A stretch of 64,000 bases of DNA. Source: Stomorhina lunata. Lineage: Eukaryota; Arthropoda; Insecta; Diptera; Rhiniidae. The DNA is taken from the NCBI GenBank assembly GCA_933228675.1, contig OW121741.1, positions 17,969,510 through 18,033,509 of the forward strand, read 5' to 3'. The position numbers were made by a program, and so were the translations under genes. Under the pieces are notes generated by a model. That model saw only the letters and a program-made list of their open reading frames with translations. It was not told where the DNA came from and searched no databases. Shown here piece after piece: positions 12,938 to 24,290 of this stretch (the first letter of the stretch is position 1; the number at the start of each line of letters is the position of its first letter).

Positions 12938-14106
12938 TCTACACCATTTTCAATTGTAATTGAGAAATTTTCAAATTGAATTGAGAAATTTTCAATTGAA
13001 ATTGAGAATTTTCAATTGAAATTGAGAAATATTCGATTGGAATTGAGAATTTCAATTGAAATTGAGAAATTTTCAATTGAAATTGAGAATTTTTCAATTG
13101 AAAATGAGAATTTGTAAATTGAAATTGAGAAAATCCCAATTGGAAATGAGAAATATTCAATTGAAATTGAGAATTTTCAATTGAAATTGAGAAATATTCA
13201 ATTGGAATTGAGAATTTTCAATTGAAATTGAGAAATTTTCAATTGAAATTGAGACTTTTCAATTGAAATTGTGAAATATTCAATTGAAATTGAGACTTTT
13301 CAGTTGAAAATGAGAAATTTTTAATTGAAATTGAGAAATTTTCAATTGAAATTGATAATTTTTCAATTGAAAATGAGAATTTGTAAATTGAAATTGAGAA
13401 AATCCCAATTGGAAATGAGAAATATTCAATTGAAATTGAGAATTTTTAAATTTAAATTGAGAATTTTTCAATTGAAATTGAGAAAAGCACAATTGAAAAT
13501 GAGGTTGATTTTTTTAATTGAAATTGAGAAATTTTCAATTGGAATTGAGAAATTTTCAATTTAAAATGAGAAATTTTCAATTGAAATTGAGAATTTTAGA
13601 ATTGAAATTGAGAAAACCTAAATTGAAAATGAGGTTGAAATTTCTCTTGGGGTGTTCTCAATTTCAATTGAAAATTTCTTAATTTAAATTTTAAATTTCT
13701 CAATTTCAATTGAAAATTTCTCATTTTCAATTGAAAAATTCAACCTCATTTTCAATTGTGCTTTTCTCAATTTCAATTGAAAAATTCTCAATTTAAATTT
13801 AAAAAATCTCAATTTCAATTGAAAATTTCTCATTTTTAATTGGGCTTTTCTCAATTTCAATTCAAAAATTCTCAATTTCAATTGAAAATTTCTCAATTTC
13901 AACTGAATATTTCTCATTTCCAATTAAGGTTTTCTCAATTTTAATTGAAAATTTCTCATTTTTAATTGAAAATTTCTCAATTTCAAATGAAAATTCTCAA
14001 TTTCAATTGAAAATTTCTCATTTTCAATTGAAAATTCTCAATTTCAATTGAACATTTCTCAATTTCAATTGAATATTTCTCAATTTTAATTGAAAATGGT
14101 GTAGTT
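12938..14106. repeat. 1.17-kb foldback (long inverted repeat) of an AATTGAGAAATTTTCAATTG satellite
   Basis: Left arm 12938-~13640 consists of units like AATTGAGAAATTTTCAATTG; right arm ~13655-14106 is the same satellite on the other strand. The arms match beyond the satellite itself: 13443-13508 and 13740-13805 are exact reverse complements over 66 bases, including the register-specific GAAAAGCACAATTG and AATGAGGTTGA. Both outer ends carry CTACACCATTTTCAATT in inverted orientation. The hinge (~13640-13655) holds CTTGGGGTG. Transcription from either side would yield a long imperfect hairpin. Frames of 70-80 codons here are satellite translations. Confidence 0.9.
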
Positions 14107-15290
14107 TCTTGAATCGACTCTTAAAGAGCTTTTGCACTTGCTCAGTATCTAATTGTTAAGTACTTTAGCTTTTTTTGAAGTCTCAAATAAAAACTTTTAC
14201 ATTTAAATATTAAAAGAAGCTTGATTTAAGATTCTCTTGTCTTTTATATGTATATAATTTTTACTTACTTTAAACTATTAACACAAGTTTTGTCTTCAAT
14301 TTATAAACATTTTCATTTCAAGGCACGTGCGTGCTTTTCGTTTTTTGAGTCAAAATTTTTGTATTCTAAAATATTTCAATATTTCAACCACAAAAAAGCG
14401 CGATCAAGTCGCTAAAACGCTTTATCACTATTAACTACTTTGTCCATTGACTTCTCGGGTATTTCCTTTTATTAATTGATTTGATGTTTTTTCTTTAAAA
14501 ATTTATTGTTATTAAGTTACAACTTTAGCTCCTCAGCTAAATACTCGTATGTTATGATGTAATAAAGAATAATTATATATTTAAACAAACAAAAAAAAAA
14601 AAATGTTTTTCGTATACCTCGTGTTTGTTTTGTACTCCGAGGAAGGTTATTTACTTGAACGATTGAGAAATTATCAATTCCATTTCAGTATTTTGACTGA
14701 AAACGGTTTTAGATATTTATGACTATTGTATTTTTCATTTGAATAATGTAAAAATAAATTGTATCAAGGCTCTATCGTAAGTTAAGGTTAATGATTTTAG
14801 TCACAAAAATTTATATTAGGGCCTAATGCTAGACACGACATTTCTGCAGTTTTCAGTCTAACTCCTTTAATTTTTGAGAAAAACAAAAATTTTTATTTGT
14901 ATAAAAACGACAACTTTTTAGGCGAGAATGATCGTTAAATATCTTGTAACTATCTCCTTTTAATTTCTAGAAAAACTTCGAATATTTTATTTATTGGTCC
15001 AATATTAGTATTTTAACTTTAACTCCTTAGTTTTTGAATGAGGCCAAATTGCTATCTTTTTTTAATTTTCTGTCTAACTTTTTGAAGGAAATTTAAATGT
15101 TTGATTCTTATGAAAAACTCAGAAAACTATAGTACGTCATTCGTCATTGACATGACCCAACCTCTATGAAAGCACTAAAGAAAATGTACTATTTAACAAA
15201 AACAACGTCGCATAACTTAGAATTCTATGTAGCGTTGTTTTAGTGTTTTTATTTAAAGAACAAATTATAAATTATTTAATTAGAAAAATG
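14107..15290. other. Unique AT-rich DNA, no gene seen
   Basis: No long open frame, RNA gene or transposon end could be supported here. Confidence 0.55.
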
Positions 15291-15714
15291 TTAATACAAT
15301 TTTTCATATAGACAATTTTTGATAAAAGATTTTATATCGACAAATTTTGATGAAATATTTCTTATATAAAATTTTGATAAAAAGTTTCTTATAGAAAAAT
15401 ATTGATGACATTTTTCTTTAAAAAAAATTAATTAAATTTTTCATTTAAAAAACAGTGATAAAACTTTTTATATAGAAACATTTTTCTAAAATTTTGTATA
15501 TTAAAGAATTTTTATAAAATTTTTGGATATAGAAACATTTTTTATATACAAAAATGTATATGCAATTTTTTATATAGAACAACCCAGCAAAACTTTGGTA
15601 ACGGCAAGTACTCTGTTATCTGGTTACCTTGTAATGACTACAGCATACCCTCCGAATAACTAATAAGTTATTACATAAGTACTTATTTGTAATTAAAATG
15701 GTAAGTTGAACTGA

Positions 15715-15752
15715 ATGGCCCGGGTTCAAATCCCACCAAGAGCAACAATTTT
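15715..15752 (+). other. tRNA 3'-half-like fragment with B box
   Basis: Contains GGGTTCAAATCCCACC, matching the pol III B box/T arm, followed by AAGAGCAACA, similar to the 3' side of the SINE-like copies at 50.9 and 57.9 kb. No A box or 5' half is recognisable upstream, so this is at most a relic. Confidence 0.35.
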
Positions 15753-16442
15753 TTTTATTTTTTTTTTATTAAAAATGTATTTTTAAATGATTTTTGAATT
15801 TTAAAAACATAAATATTACCTTCTGTAAAAAAAATTTTGGAAAACTAACTCACGGTAATGAAAAAATACTATCATGAGTCAATTTTGATTATGTAGACTA
15901 CATACCTATTGGATACCAAGCAACGGTTCTGCTTGGTCTTAACTTGGTAAGCATAGACTTATCTTGGTTATCCTTTATTTCAACTGTGGACACTGACCTC
16001 CTAGTGACATCACCCAAAGAGCTACGTTACGTAGTGAGCTAACATGTACCGCGAGTTGTAATATAAGAACGATAAAAAATGGGATGGAAAGACCAAGTAG
16101 AGGAAAAATTTTCAAAACTTGGCCTATAAAATTGAAGAATATTCGCACAAGATCAAAGAAAATAGGTTGTATCTATAGGCCATTTAAGTAAGTAAGAGCC
16201 AATATTATATAAAAACTTATACAAAAGGGAAGATTTAAATTGTTTAAGTTTTAAAATAATTAAAAAACACTTCTTTTTTGTTTATTAAATGCATTAAACA
16301 TTTACAAAAAATCGTATAGAAATATGTTTCCAAAAATTACAACAAAGCAAAAAAGCAGAGAAAAACAAAGTTATTGTCACATGATTTTGGATCTAAAAAT
16401 AAAAATTGTTTATATTAATTATAAGCTGCTAAGTTTTCAACA

Positions 16443-16515
16443 TATGAAGTAGCTCGGTCTAAGAGTCTCCGCCTAGCAGTCGGAGGGTCTGGGTTCGAGC
16501 CCCCATGGGGTCATA
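16443..16515 (+). other. tRNA-like relic, 73 nt (Ala-AGC-like anticodon loop)
   Basis: Can be laid out as a tRNA: TAGCTC-type D arm (GCTC/GAGT), anticodon stem TCCGC/TCGGA with one mismatch and 7-nt loop CTAGCAG (anticodon AGC), T loop TTCGAGC between GGG and CCC, B box GGTTCGAGCCC. The acceptor stem does not pair properly and two outer T-stem pairs fail. I read it as a tRNA pseudogene or SINE-type head inside the TIR element, not a functional tRNA. Confidence 0.45.
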
Positions 16516-17226
16516 AGAAAAAATTTGTATTTCGTTTAAAAATATGTTTTTTAAATAAAACAACAACAAAAAAGTTGTTGTTGTTGTTGTTGTCTTCCAA
16601 TTACTTACCCAAGTCATTACATTTCTGCAATTGGTAAGTACTTGCCTCCAATGACATCCCCATGTTAATGTAATGACTTAAACAGTGAATGAGTAAGTAG
16701 TTCATGTTCAATAGTTTAACTGTTTAACTCATTATTTGGTAATGAAAAGTTTTGCTGGGAAGTTTTAAAAAAATTGTATATAGTAAAATATTCATTAAAT
16801 TTTCTATATATAAAAATTTTTATTTAATTTTTTATATAGAACAAATTTTCATGTAGAAACATTTTTGGTATAGAATAATTTTTTGATTTTTTTTCTTTTT
16901 ATAGAAAAATTTAAAAAAAATATTTGATATTATAAAATTTTTTATATAGAATAATTTTTAGAAAATTTCTAATTGGAAAAATTTTTGATATAGAAAAATT
17001 TTTATATAAAAAATTTTTATATACAAGAATTTTCTATATGTAAAAATTTTTCGATATAAAAAATTTTATAAAAATTTGTCTATATAAAAAATTTTCTATA
17101 TAAAAAATTTTATAAAAAAAGTTTCATAAAACAAATTTCCCATATACAAAATTTTACAAAAATGTTTCTATATAAAAATTTTTCTATATAAAAATTTTTT
17201 TTCGATATAAAAAATTTTATAAGATT

Positions 17227-17712
17227 TTTTTCTTTTCGGTAGAAAATCTGGGCTTCTGCCTTCTTTTCTATAGAAAACTAGGTCTCTCGCCTTCTTTTCC
17301 ATAAAAAACTAGGGCTCTTGCCTTCTTTTCTATAGAAAACTAGGGCTCTCGCCTTCTTTTCTATAGAAAACTAGGACTCTCGCCTTCTTTTCTATAGAAA
17401 ACTAGGGCTCTCGCCTTCTTTTCTATAGAAAACTAGGGCTCTCGCCTTCTTTTCCATAAAAAACTAGGTCTCTCGCCTTCTTTTCTATAGAAAACTAGGG
17501 CTCTCGCCTTCTTTTCCATAAAAAACTAGGGCTCTCGCCTTCTTTTCTATAGAAAACTAGGGCTCTCGCCTTCTTTTCTATAGAAAACTAGGGCTCTCGC
17601 CTTCTTTTCTATAGAAAACTAGGGCTCTCGCCTTCTTTTCTATAGAAAACTAGGGCTCTCGCCTTCTTTTCTATAGAAAACTAGGGCTCTCGCATTCTTT
17701 TCTATAGAAAAC
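17227..17712 (+). repeat. 31-bp satellite, subfamily 1
   Basis: About 15 units of exactly 31 bp: palindrome TTTTCTATAGAAAA (14 bp) plus spacer CTAGGGCTCTCGCCTTC (17 bp). Units differ by only a few bases (ctaggtc, ccataaaaaac), so the array is young or homogenised. It lies inside the AT-rich array that shares the same palindrome. Confidence 0.95.
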
Positions 17713-18195
17713 TTTTTATATAGAAAAATTTAAAAAAAAATTGATAAAATTTTTTGCAAAAAAATGTTTTTTTATATAGAAAAATTTTCATAAAATTTTG
17801 TATATAGAAAAATTTTTACAAAATTTTTTATATAGAAAAATTTTTTATATAGAAAAAATTTTGTAAAATTTTTTGTAGAAACATTTTTTTCCTAGAAAAA
17901 TTTTTTATATAGAAAAATTTTTTATCTAGAAACATTTTTATAAAATTTTTATATGGAAAAATTTTTTCTATAAAAAATTTTTTATAAATTTTTTCTATAG
18001 AAAAATTTCTAAAAAAAAAAAAATGTATGTAGAAAAAATTTTATAAAATTTTTTATATGGAAAAATTTTTATAATATTTTTTTAGAGAATTTTTTATAGA
18101 GAAAAATGTTCATAAAATTTTTGTGATTTTAATAAAATTTTTAATATAAAAAAATTGTTATAACATTTTTTGTATAAAAACATTTTTATAATTTT

Positions 18196-19690
18196 TTTTT
18201 TTTGAAATCTGGCATCATTTTATATAAATATACAAGAGCTTTATCAATCAAAAGCTTTTTAACTTAAACATAGCGAAAACTTTTCTCTGAGTTATGATCG
18301 CAAACAAAGCTTTTTGTATACAAACTTAACAAATGAATGTTATATTATTAAGCAACATTGAGACATTAGCAACATTGTTTAGAAACATTTGTTTACTAAT
18401 ACAAAACAAAAAACACTTGAACTCTTTATAGTTTAAGCTTTAAGTTTAAATAGTCTTCACTTATGATTAAATTTATGTGTTTTATCAACAACAATTTCAT
18501 AGTTTAATATCATTTTTGAACTCCCTTTAAAGTTTAAATTATTTAATGACTTTTATATGAAGTGATGTTTGCATATTTTAATGGATGGAGTGTGCAAAAC
18601 GGACTGGGAGCTATAAAAATGTGATAATTTTTAATAAAGATAACACTTAGAATTATGTCAAAGGGGGGCCAAGTAGAGAATAATTTAGTTGTAAACTAGA
18701 ACTATAACATTTTTATTACAAAAAGGTCAATTGAAGTTAATTAAAAGGAATTTTTATAATCTTTGCTCAAACATATTTCTAAAGTTCTTTTGTTTTATGA
18801 ACTTTAAATTTGAAAATGTAAATTTTTGCCTACAATTATTTAAATTTTTCACAATTTCCAATTTTTTTCTGCCTTTTCCTGCATTTTCGTTGTAGAGAAG
18901 AATTATGTTAACAAAGCAAAAACCACAAAAAAACACCCTCTAACATGCAGTTGCAACTACCTCCAAAATTTGTATGAAAGCTCGCCTTACGTTGTCCAAA
19001 CGTTAGTTGAATGCATTAAAATCCTGTTCGATTTTTCGTCCTTTCTGCTTTTTTGGTATACTCATTATAAAGACACATGTTGTTGTTGCTGCTATAGTTG
19101 CATTTGGTTGCAACAAATTGTAGGTTGTGCAACAGCAGAAATGTATCTCCCAAAATATGTATATGACAATGGGCACAAGAAGAAAACGCATCCAAAAAGA
19201 AGAGGCTGGGAAAGAAGTTCAAACATGCATGTGCATGGTCCTTGTATGATAATTTTAATGATGTCGCCTCTGCAGATAGATACGTGCTCTCCACAAAAAC
19301 TGCAGTAGAATCATAGAATAAAACCACATTTTGTGTGTATCTGGTAGAAGTCTAAAGTAGGGAGGAAAATGCAATTTTCGGAAGCTTCCCCAAAAAAGAA
19401 AAAAAAAGTAAAACGAATGTAATTTTGAAATACATATAAAGTGTATTCGAAATCATAAAGGCACATGAAGTTATGGGGGTTTCTATGATATGAATAAAAT
19501 TTTTAGTTTTTTAATTCTAAATACTTCTTTTTTATAATTTTGCGAAATTTATTTATGTTTTTTCTTTCATTTCAGGTTAGTACAGAAAAACAAATTTGAA
19601 GAATATTATAAAATGAATATAAGGTAAATTTTATACTAAAGCCACCACCAATAGAATCTGATTCAAACCTTCATAGGAGCGACATCGAAT
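18196..19690. other. Unique DNA, no supportable gene
   Basis: Open frames of 60-112 codons exist (for example + strand 18970-19308), but they overlap equally long frames on the other strand, include TGT/TGC-rich low complexity, and show no recognisable domain. Confidence 0.5.
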
Positions 19691-20145
19691 TTTTCGCACT
19701 CTTTATAGAAAACCGGGGTTGACGCCTTATTTTTTAAGGCGTCAACGCCCACATTTCTATAGAAAACTAAGGCTAAGGCCCACTTTTCCATAGAAAACTA
19801 AGGCTTACGCCCACTTTTCTATAGAAATCTAAGGTTAGCGCCCACTTTTCTATAGAAAACTAAGGCCAACGCCCACTTTTCTATAGAAAACTAATGCTAA
19901 CGCCAAAATTAAGGCTAACGCCCACTTTTCTGTGGAAAACTAAGGTTAACGCCCACTTTTCTGCAGAAAACTAAGACTAACGCCTACCTTTCTATAGAAA
20001 ACTAGGGCTGTCGCTTACTTTTCTATAGAAAACTTGGGCTTTCGCTTACTTTTCTGTAGAAAACTAGGGCTATCACTCTCTATTCTATAGAAAACTAGGA
20101 CATTCGAATTCTTTTCTATAAAAAACTAGGGCTCTCGAAATCGAT
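19691..20145 (+). repeat. 31-bp satellite, composite array: subfamily 2 then subfamily 1
   Basis: Starts with units whose spacer is CTAAGGCTAACGCCCAC (subfamily 2) and passes into CTAGGGCTCTCG-type units (subfamily 1) after about 19990, all joined by TTTTCTATAGAAAA. The period is 31 bp. It is the mirror image, in strand and in order, of the array at 23126-24290. Confidence 0.9.
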
Positions 20146-20844
20146 ATAAAATTTTTAGAGAAAATGTTCAATTTAAAATTTTCAATATGAAATTTTGTAT
20201 AGAAAATATTTGATTGAATTTTTTTAGCAAATTTTTATAGAAAATTCTGACATAACATTTTTTTTAGAAAATTTTCGATATACAATTTTTAGAAAAAGTT
20301 TTCGATATAAAATTTTTGTAGAAAATTTTTAATAAAAAATTATTTTTAGCAAATTTTCGATATAACATTTTTTTAAACAAATTTTCTATATTAAATTTTT
20401 TATAGAAAATTTTCTATATAAAATTTTTTATAGAAAATTTTCTATAAACAATTTGTTATAAAAAATTTTCTATAAACAATTTTTTACAGAAAATTTTCGA
20501 TACAAAATTTTTGTATATAAAATTTTCGATATAAAATTTTTGTATATAAAATTATCGATATAAAATTTTTTTATAGAAAATTTTCGATATAAAATTTTTT
20601 TCTGGAAATTTTTGATATAAAATTTGTTATAGAAATTTTCAATACAAATTTTTTTATAAAAAAATTTTTGATTTTTAATATTTTTTAAAGAAAATCGATG
20701 TACAATTTTGTTTAAAAATGTTCGATGTAGAATTTTTTTTTAGGAAATTTTCGTTATAAAATTTTTTTTTTCGATATAAAATTTTTTACTGAAATTTTCG
20801 ATATAAAATTTGTTATAGAAATTTTCAATATAAATTTTTTTATG

Positions 20845-21075
20845 TATAATTCTTTTCTTCGACCTTTTCCTTTTTCTCAATAGTGCAATATTAAAGTTAA
20901 TAAGGAATAGACATAAGTTTATTGTTTGTTTTATTGTCACTCATTTTTTAAATCCTGATGATGCTATCCAAAGGATAGCGAAATATCGACTATTTATTAA
21001 ATTAAAAAATAAATTTAATAAAATAAAAACAACAAAAAAGACCTCGAGCTTGTAATAAGAGTTTTATTTGATAAA
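20845..21075 (+). mobile_element. Possible LINE/Penelope-type 3' end with hammerhead-like motif
   Basis: About 230 bp of non-array sequence inside the AT repeat. It contains CTGATGA (20955-20961), a 7-bp hairpin GCTATCC-AAA-GGATAGC (20963-20979) and GAAA (20980-20983), followed by AT-rich DNA with several AATAAA-like words. CTGATGA-hairpin-GAAA blocks are known from 3' regions of non-LTR and Penelope-like elements and from hammerhead ribozymes. One extra T separates CTGATGA from the stem, and helices I and III are not evident. Confidence 0.35.
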
Positions 21076-21384
21076 TTTTTTTATAAAAAATTTTTGATTT
21101 CCAATTTTTTTTTTTAAATTGTCGATGTACAATTTTGTTTAAAAATGTTCGATGTAGAATTTTTTTTAGGAAATTTTCGTTATAAAATTTTTTATATAAA
21201 ATTTTTAATACAAATTTTTTTTTTTTTTTTAAATTTTTGATATAAAATTTTATTATAAAAAATTTTCGATATAAAATTTTTTATAGAAAATTTTCAATAT
21301 AAAATATTTTATAGAAAATTTTTAATACAAAATTTTTTTATAGAAAATTTTTGATATAAATTTTTTTTTATAGAAAATTGTCTT

Positions 21385-21567
21385 TTTTTCTTTAGAAAAC
21401 TATGGCTCTCGCCTTCTTTTTTATAGAAAACCAGGGCATTCAATTTCTTTTCTATACAAAACTAGGGCTCTCGCGTTCTTTTCTAAAGAAAACTAGGGCT
21501 TTCTTCTATGTTTCTATAGAAAACAAGGGCTCTCGCTATCTTTTCTATAGAAAACTAGGGCGCTTTT
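21385..21567 (+). repeat. 31-bp satellite, short degenerate block
   Basis: About six subfamily 1 units (ctagggctctcgc plus tttctatagaaaa variants) in the same orientation as 17.2-17.7 kb, more diverged. Confidence 0.85.
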
Positions 21568-22045
21568 ATATAGAAACATTTTTATAAAATTTTTTATATA
21601 GAAAAAATATTATAAAATTTTTTATATAGAAAAAATTTTATGAAATTTTTTATATAGAAAAAATTTTATAAATTTTTTATATAGAAAAATTTTTATAAAC
21701 ATTTTTATATAGAAAAATTTTTAGAAAATTTTTTATATAGAAAATTTTTTATGTAGATAAATTTTTATACAGTTTTTTTTTATATAGAAAACATTTTATG
21801 AAATTTTTTAATTGGAAAAATTGTTATAAAATTTTTTTAAAAATTTTTTATAAAATTTTTTATATAGAAAATTTTTGGAAAAAATTTTATATAGAAAAAT
21901 TTTTATAAAATTTTGTATAATTTTTTTTTTAAATATGTACAAAAAATTTTATAAAAATGTTTCTAATAAAAAATTTTCTGAATGAAAAATTTTAGAAAAA
22001 TTTTTCTAAATACATTTTTTTCTTTTCTATAGAAAACTAGGATAA

Positions 22046-23125
22046 TTAGTAGTCCTTATTAAATTAATTGGTCTCTTAAGTTAAAAATTCATTCTTTTTA
22101 TTTGTATTTTCTTTTCTTGACCTTAAAAATCTTTTACTTTAAATTTTATTGAGTTCTCCTTTTATAATAAAATGAATTTCTATTTAAACCCACTTTCACT
22201 TTTTAAATACTCAACCAGAAACACAAGACTCGACCTGACCTTTCTTAACATTTAACTAAAACAAAAGAAACAAAAGACTAAATTCATTCAACTCATAAAA
22301 TGTGCTGCTACTGCCGGAATGTTCCTTTAACTTAAATATCAAGCATTAAATAAAACATACAGACAAATTCATTTACATATTTTTATGCTTTAAATAACCA
22401 TTTGTTCGGACTAAAGTTTTCGTATATTGGCAAACTCACATGCACATACTTGAACATTTGCCTCAAGTAAAGAAAATCACCTTAACCTAGAATAACATTC
22501 CTACTCATACTCTAACACATTTAAATATTCGAATGAATAAAAAGAAATTCCAGCAGCATTTCAGAGTTTCCGTTTCCCCTCGCACAGTCTGGTCTTATAT
22601 CCTCAGTTGCAGACATCTTCTTGCTCTATAAAATTTTTAGTTAAACCAAACATTGGCTTTGCTTTTCAATACTCGTATATTCCCCTGGAACCCCTTTCCA
22701 TGCTCTATGCCAACATTATAAAAACACAAACCTTTTATAAATATTTGTATAAATGTGTGTATGTGTTTTTGTGTATATATTTGTATTAAATCCCGCAAGC
22801 AAACTTGGCAGACATTTTAAATATAAATTACATTCACACTCACAAAAAGCAAAACGACAGACATAGGGACGGACGGAAAATAAATAGCAAAAACTAAAAT
22901 AAATTGCTTGGAGAATATTTCCTTTTAGGAAAAACAAGAGCAAAAGATTTTACGAATAAAACAGACGAAAAAACGAAAGGATCTACGAACTAATGTGTCT
23001 GTATGTCAGATTATTCAGGCAAATAAAAGTAAACGAATGCATTTTGTGTTATACAAAGACAGAAGGAGGATAGAGGAAAAGGAAATTATAAAACAAAGAT
23101 GCCACATTTGGCGAATTTCTCATCT
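22046..23125. other. Unique DNA, no gene seen
   Basis: Loop of the inverted satellite pair. Open frames of 60-75 codons on both strands overlap one another and show no recognisable domain. Confidence 0.5.
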
Positions 23126-24290
23126 CAATGAAGGCTAGAGCCTTAGTTTTCTATATAAAAAAAAAACGAAAGCCCTAGTTTTCTATATAAAAAAAAAAAA
23201 ACGAAAGCCCTAGTTTTCTATAGAAAAGTAAGCGAAAGTCCTAGTTTTCTATAGAAAGGTCAGCGACAGCCCTAGTTTTCTTTAGAAAAGAAGGCGAAAG
23301 CCCTAGTTTTCTTTAGAAAAGAAGGCGAAAGCCGTAGTTTTCTATAGAAAAGAAGGCGAAAGCCCTAGTTTTCTATAGAAAAGAATTCGAAAGCCCTAGT
23401 TTTCTATAGAAAAGAAGGCGAAAGCCCTAGTTTTCTATAGAAAAAATTGTGAAAGCCCTAGTTTTCTACAGAAAAGTAAGCGAAAGCCCTAGTTTTCTAT
23501 AGAAAAGTAAGCGAAAACCCTAGTTTTCTATAGAAAAGTAAGCGAAAGACCCAGTTTTCTATAGAAAAGAAGGCGAAAGCCCTAGTTTTCTATAGAAAAG
23601 TAAGGGAAAGCCCTAGTTTTCTATAGAAAAGTTAACGAAAACCCTAGTTTTCTATAGAAAAGTAAGCGAAAGCCCCAGTTTTCTATAGAAAAGAAGGCGA
23701 AAGCCCTAGTTTTCTATAGAAAAGTGGGCGTTAGCCTTAGTTTTCTGCAGAAAAGTGGGCGTTAGCCTTAGTTTTCTATAGAAAAGTGGACATAAGCCTT
23801 AGTTTTTTTTATAGAAAAGTAGGCGTTAGCCTTAGTTTTCTATAGAAAAATTGGCGTTAGCCTTAGTTTTCTTTAGAAATGTGGGCGTTAGCTTTAGTTT
23901 TCTATAGAATAGTGGACATTTGCCTTAGTTTTGTATAGAAAAGTCGGCGTTGGCCTTAGTTTTCCATAGAAAAGTGGGCGTTAGCCTTAGTTTTCTATAG
24001 AAAAGTTGGCGTTAGCCTTAGTTTTCTATAGAAAAGTTGGCGTTAGCCTTAGTTTTCTATAGAAAAGTTGGCGTTTACCTTAGTTTTCTATAGAAAAATG
24101 GGCGTTAGCCTTATTTTCCTATAGAAAAATTGGCGTTAGCCTTAGTCTTCCATAGAAAAGTGGGCGTTAGCCTTGGTTTTATATAGAAAAGTGGGTGTAA
24201 GCCTTAGTTTTCTTTGGAAAACTGGGCGTTAGCCTTTGTATTCTACAGTAAATTGGGCGTGAGCCTTAGTTTTTTACCGAAAAATTAGTA
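23126..24290 (-). repeat. 31-bp satellite, composite array, inverted: subfamily 1 then subfamily 2
   Basis: About 37 units. Read on the minus strand they are TTTTCTATAGAAAA plus CTAGGGCTTTCGCCTTC (23126-23725 on plus) and then CTAAGGCTAACGCCCAC (23726-24290). Orientation and subfamily order are the mirror image of 19691-20145, so the two arrays form an inverted pair about 3 kb apart. Confidence 0.93.

Larger units (their letters stand above)
15583..16759. mobile_element. TIR-bounded non-coding insertion, 1177 bp
   Basis: Left end CCCAGCAAAACTTT and right end (reverse complement) CCCAGCAAAACTTT form a 14-bp perfect terminal inverted repeat, with weaker similarity further in. The insertion sits cleanly in the AT-rich array, and AA flanks both ends (a possible 2-bp target duplication, not decisive). 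No transposase is visible. The interior carries two tRNA-like fragments, a hairpin of AAC/GTT triplets at about 16558-16592, and repeated gtaatgactta/aagtcattac words near both ends. It fits a non-autonomous DNA element; the superfamily is not determined. Confidence 0.55.
15291..18195. repeat. AT-rich array (tatagaaaaatttttataaaatttt type), interrupted
   Basis: Irregular tandem repeat of tatatagaaaaattttt and ataaaatttttta. It is interrupted by the TIR-bounded insertion at 15583-16759 and by the 31-bp satellite block at 17227-17712, and is continuous in style on both sides of each. Confidence 0.85.
20146..22045. repeat. AT-rich array (cgatataaaattttttatagaaaatttt type), interrupted
   Basis: Irregular AT repeats built from tttatagaaaattttc and gatataaaattttt. 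Interruptions are a non-array insertion (20845-21075) and a short 31-bp satellite block (21385-21567). Confidence 0.85.

Noticed and set aside
12939..13923. Frames of 70-80 codons (SQFQLK repeats) in the foldback
   Set aside because: Satellite translation, open on both strands; the inverted-repeat structure explains the region better.
16443..16515. Functional tRNA-Ala gene
   Set aside because: The acceptor stem fails to pair and two T-stem pairs are lost, despite a good B box and anticodon stem.
18970..19327. 112-codon plus frame and 103-codon minus frame
   Set aside because: They overlap each other and include low-complexity Cys codons from TGT/TGC runs; no domain or signal recognised.
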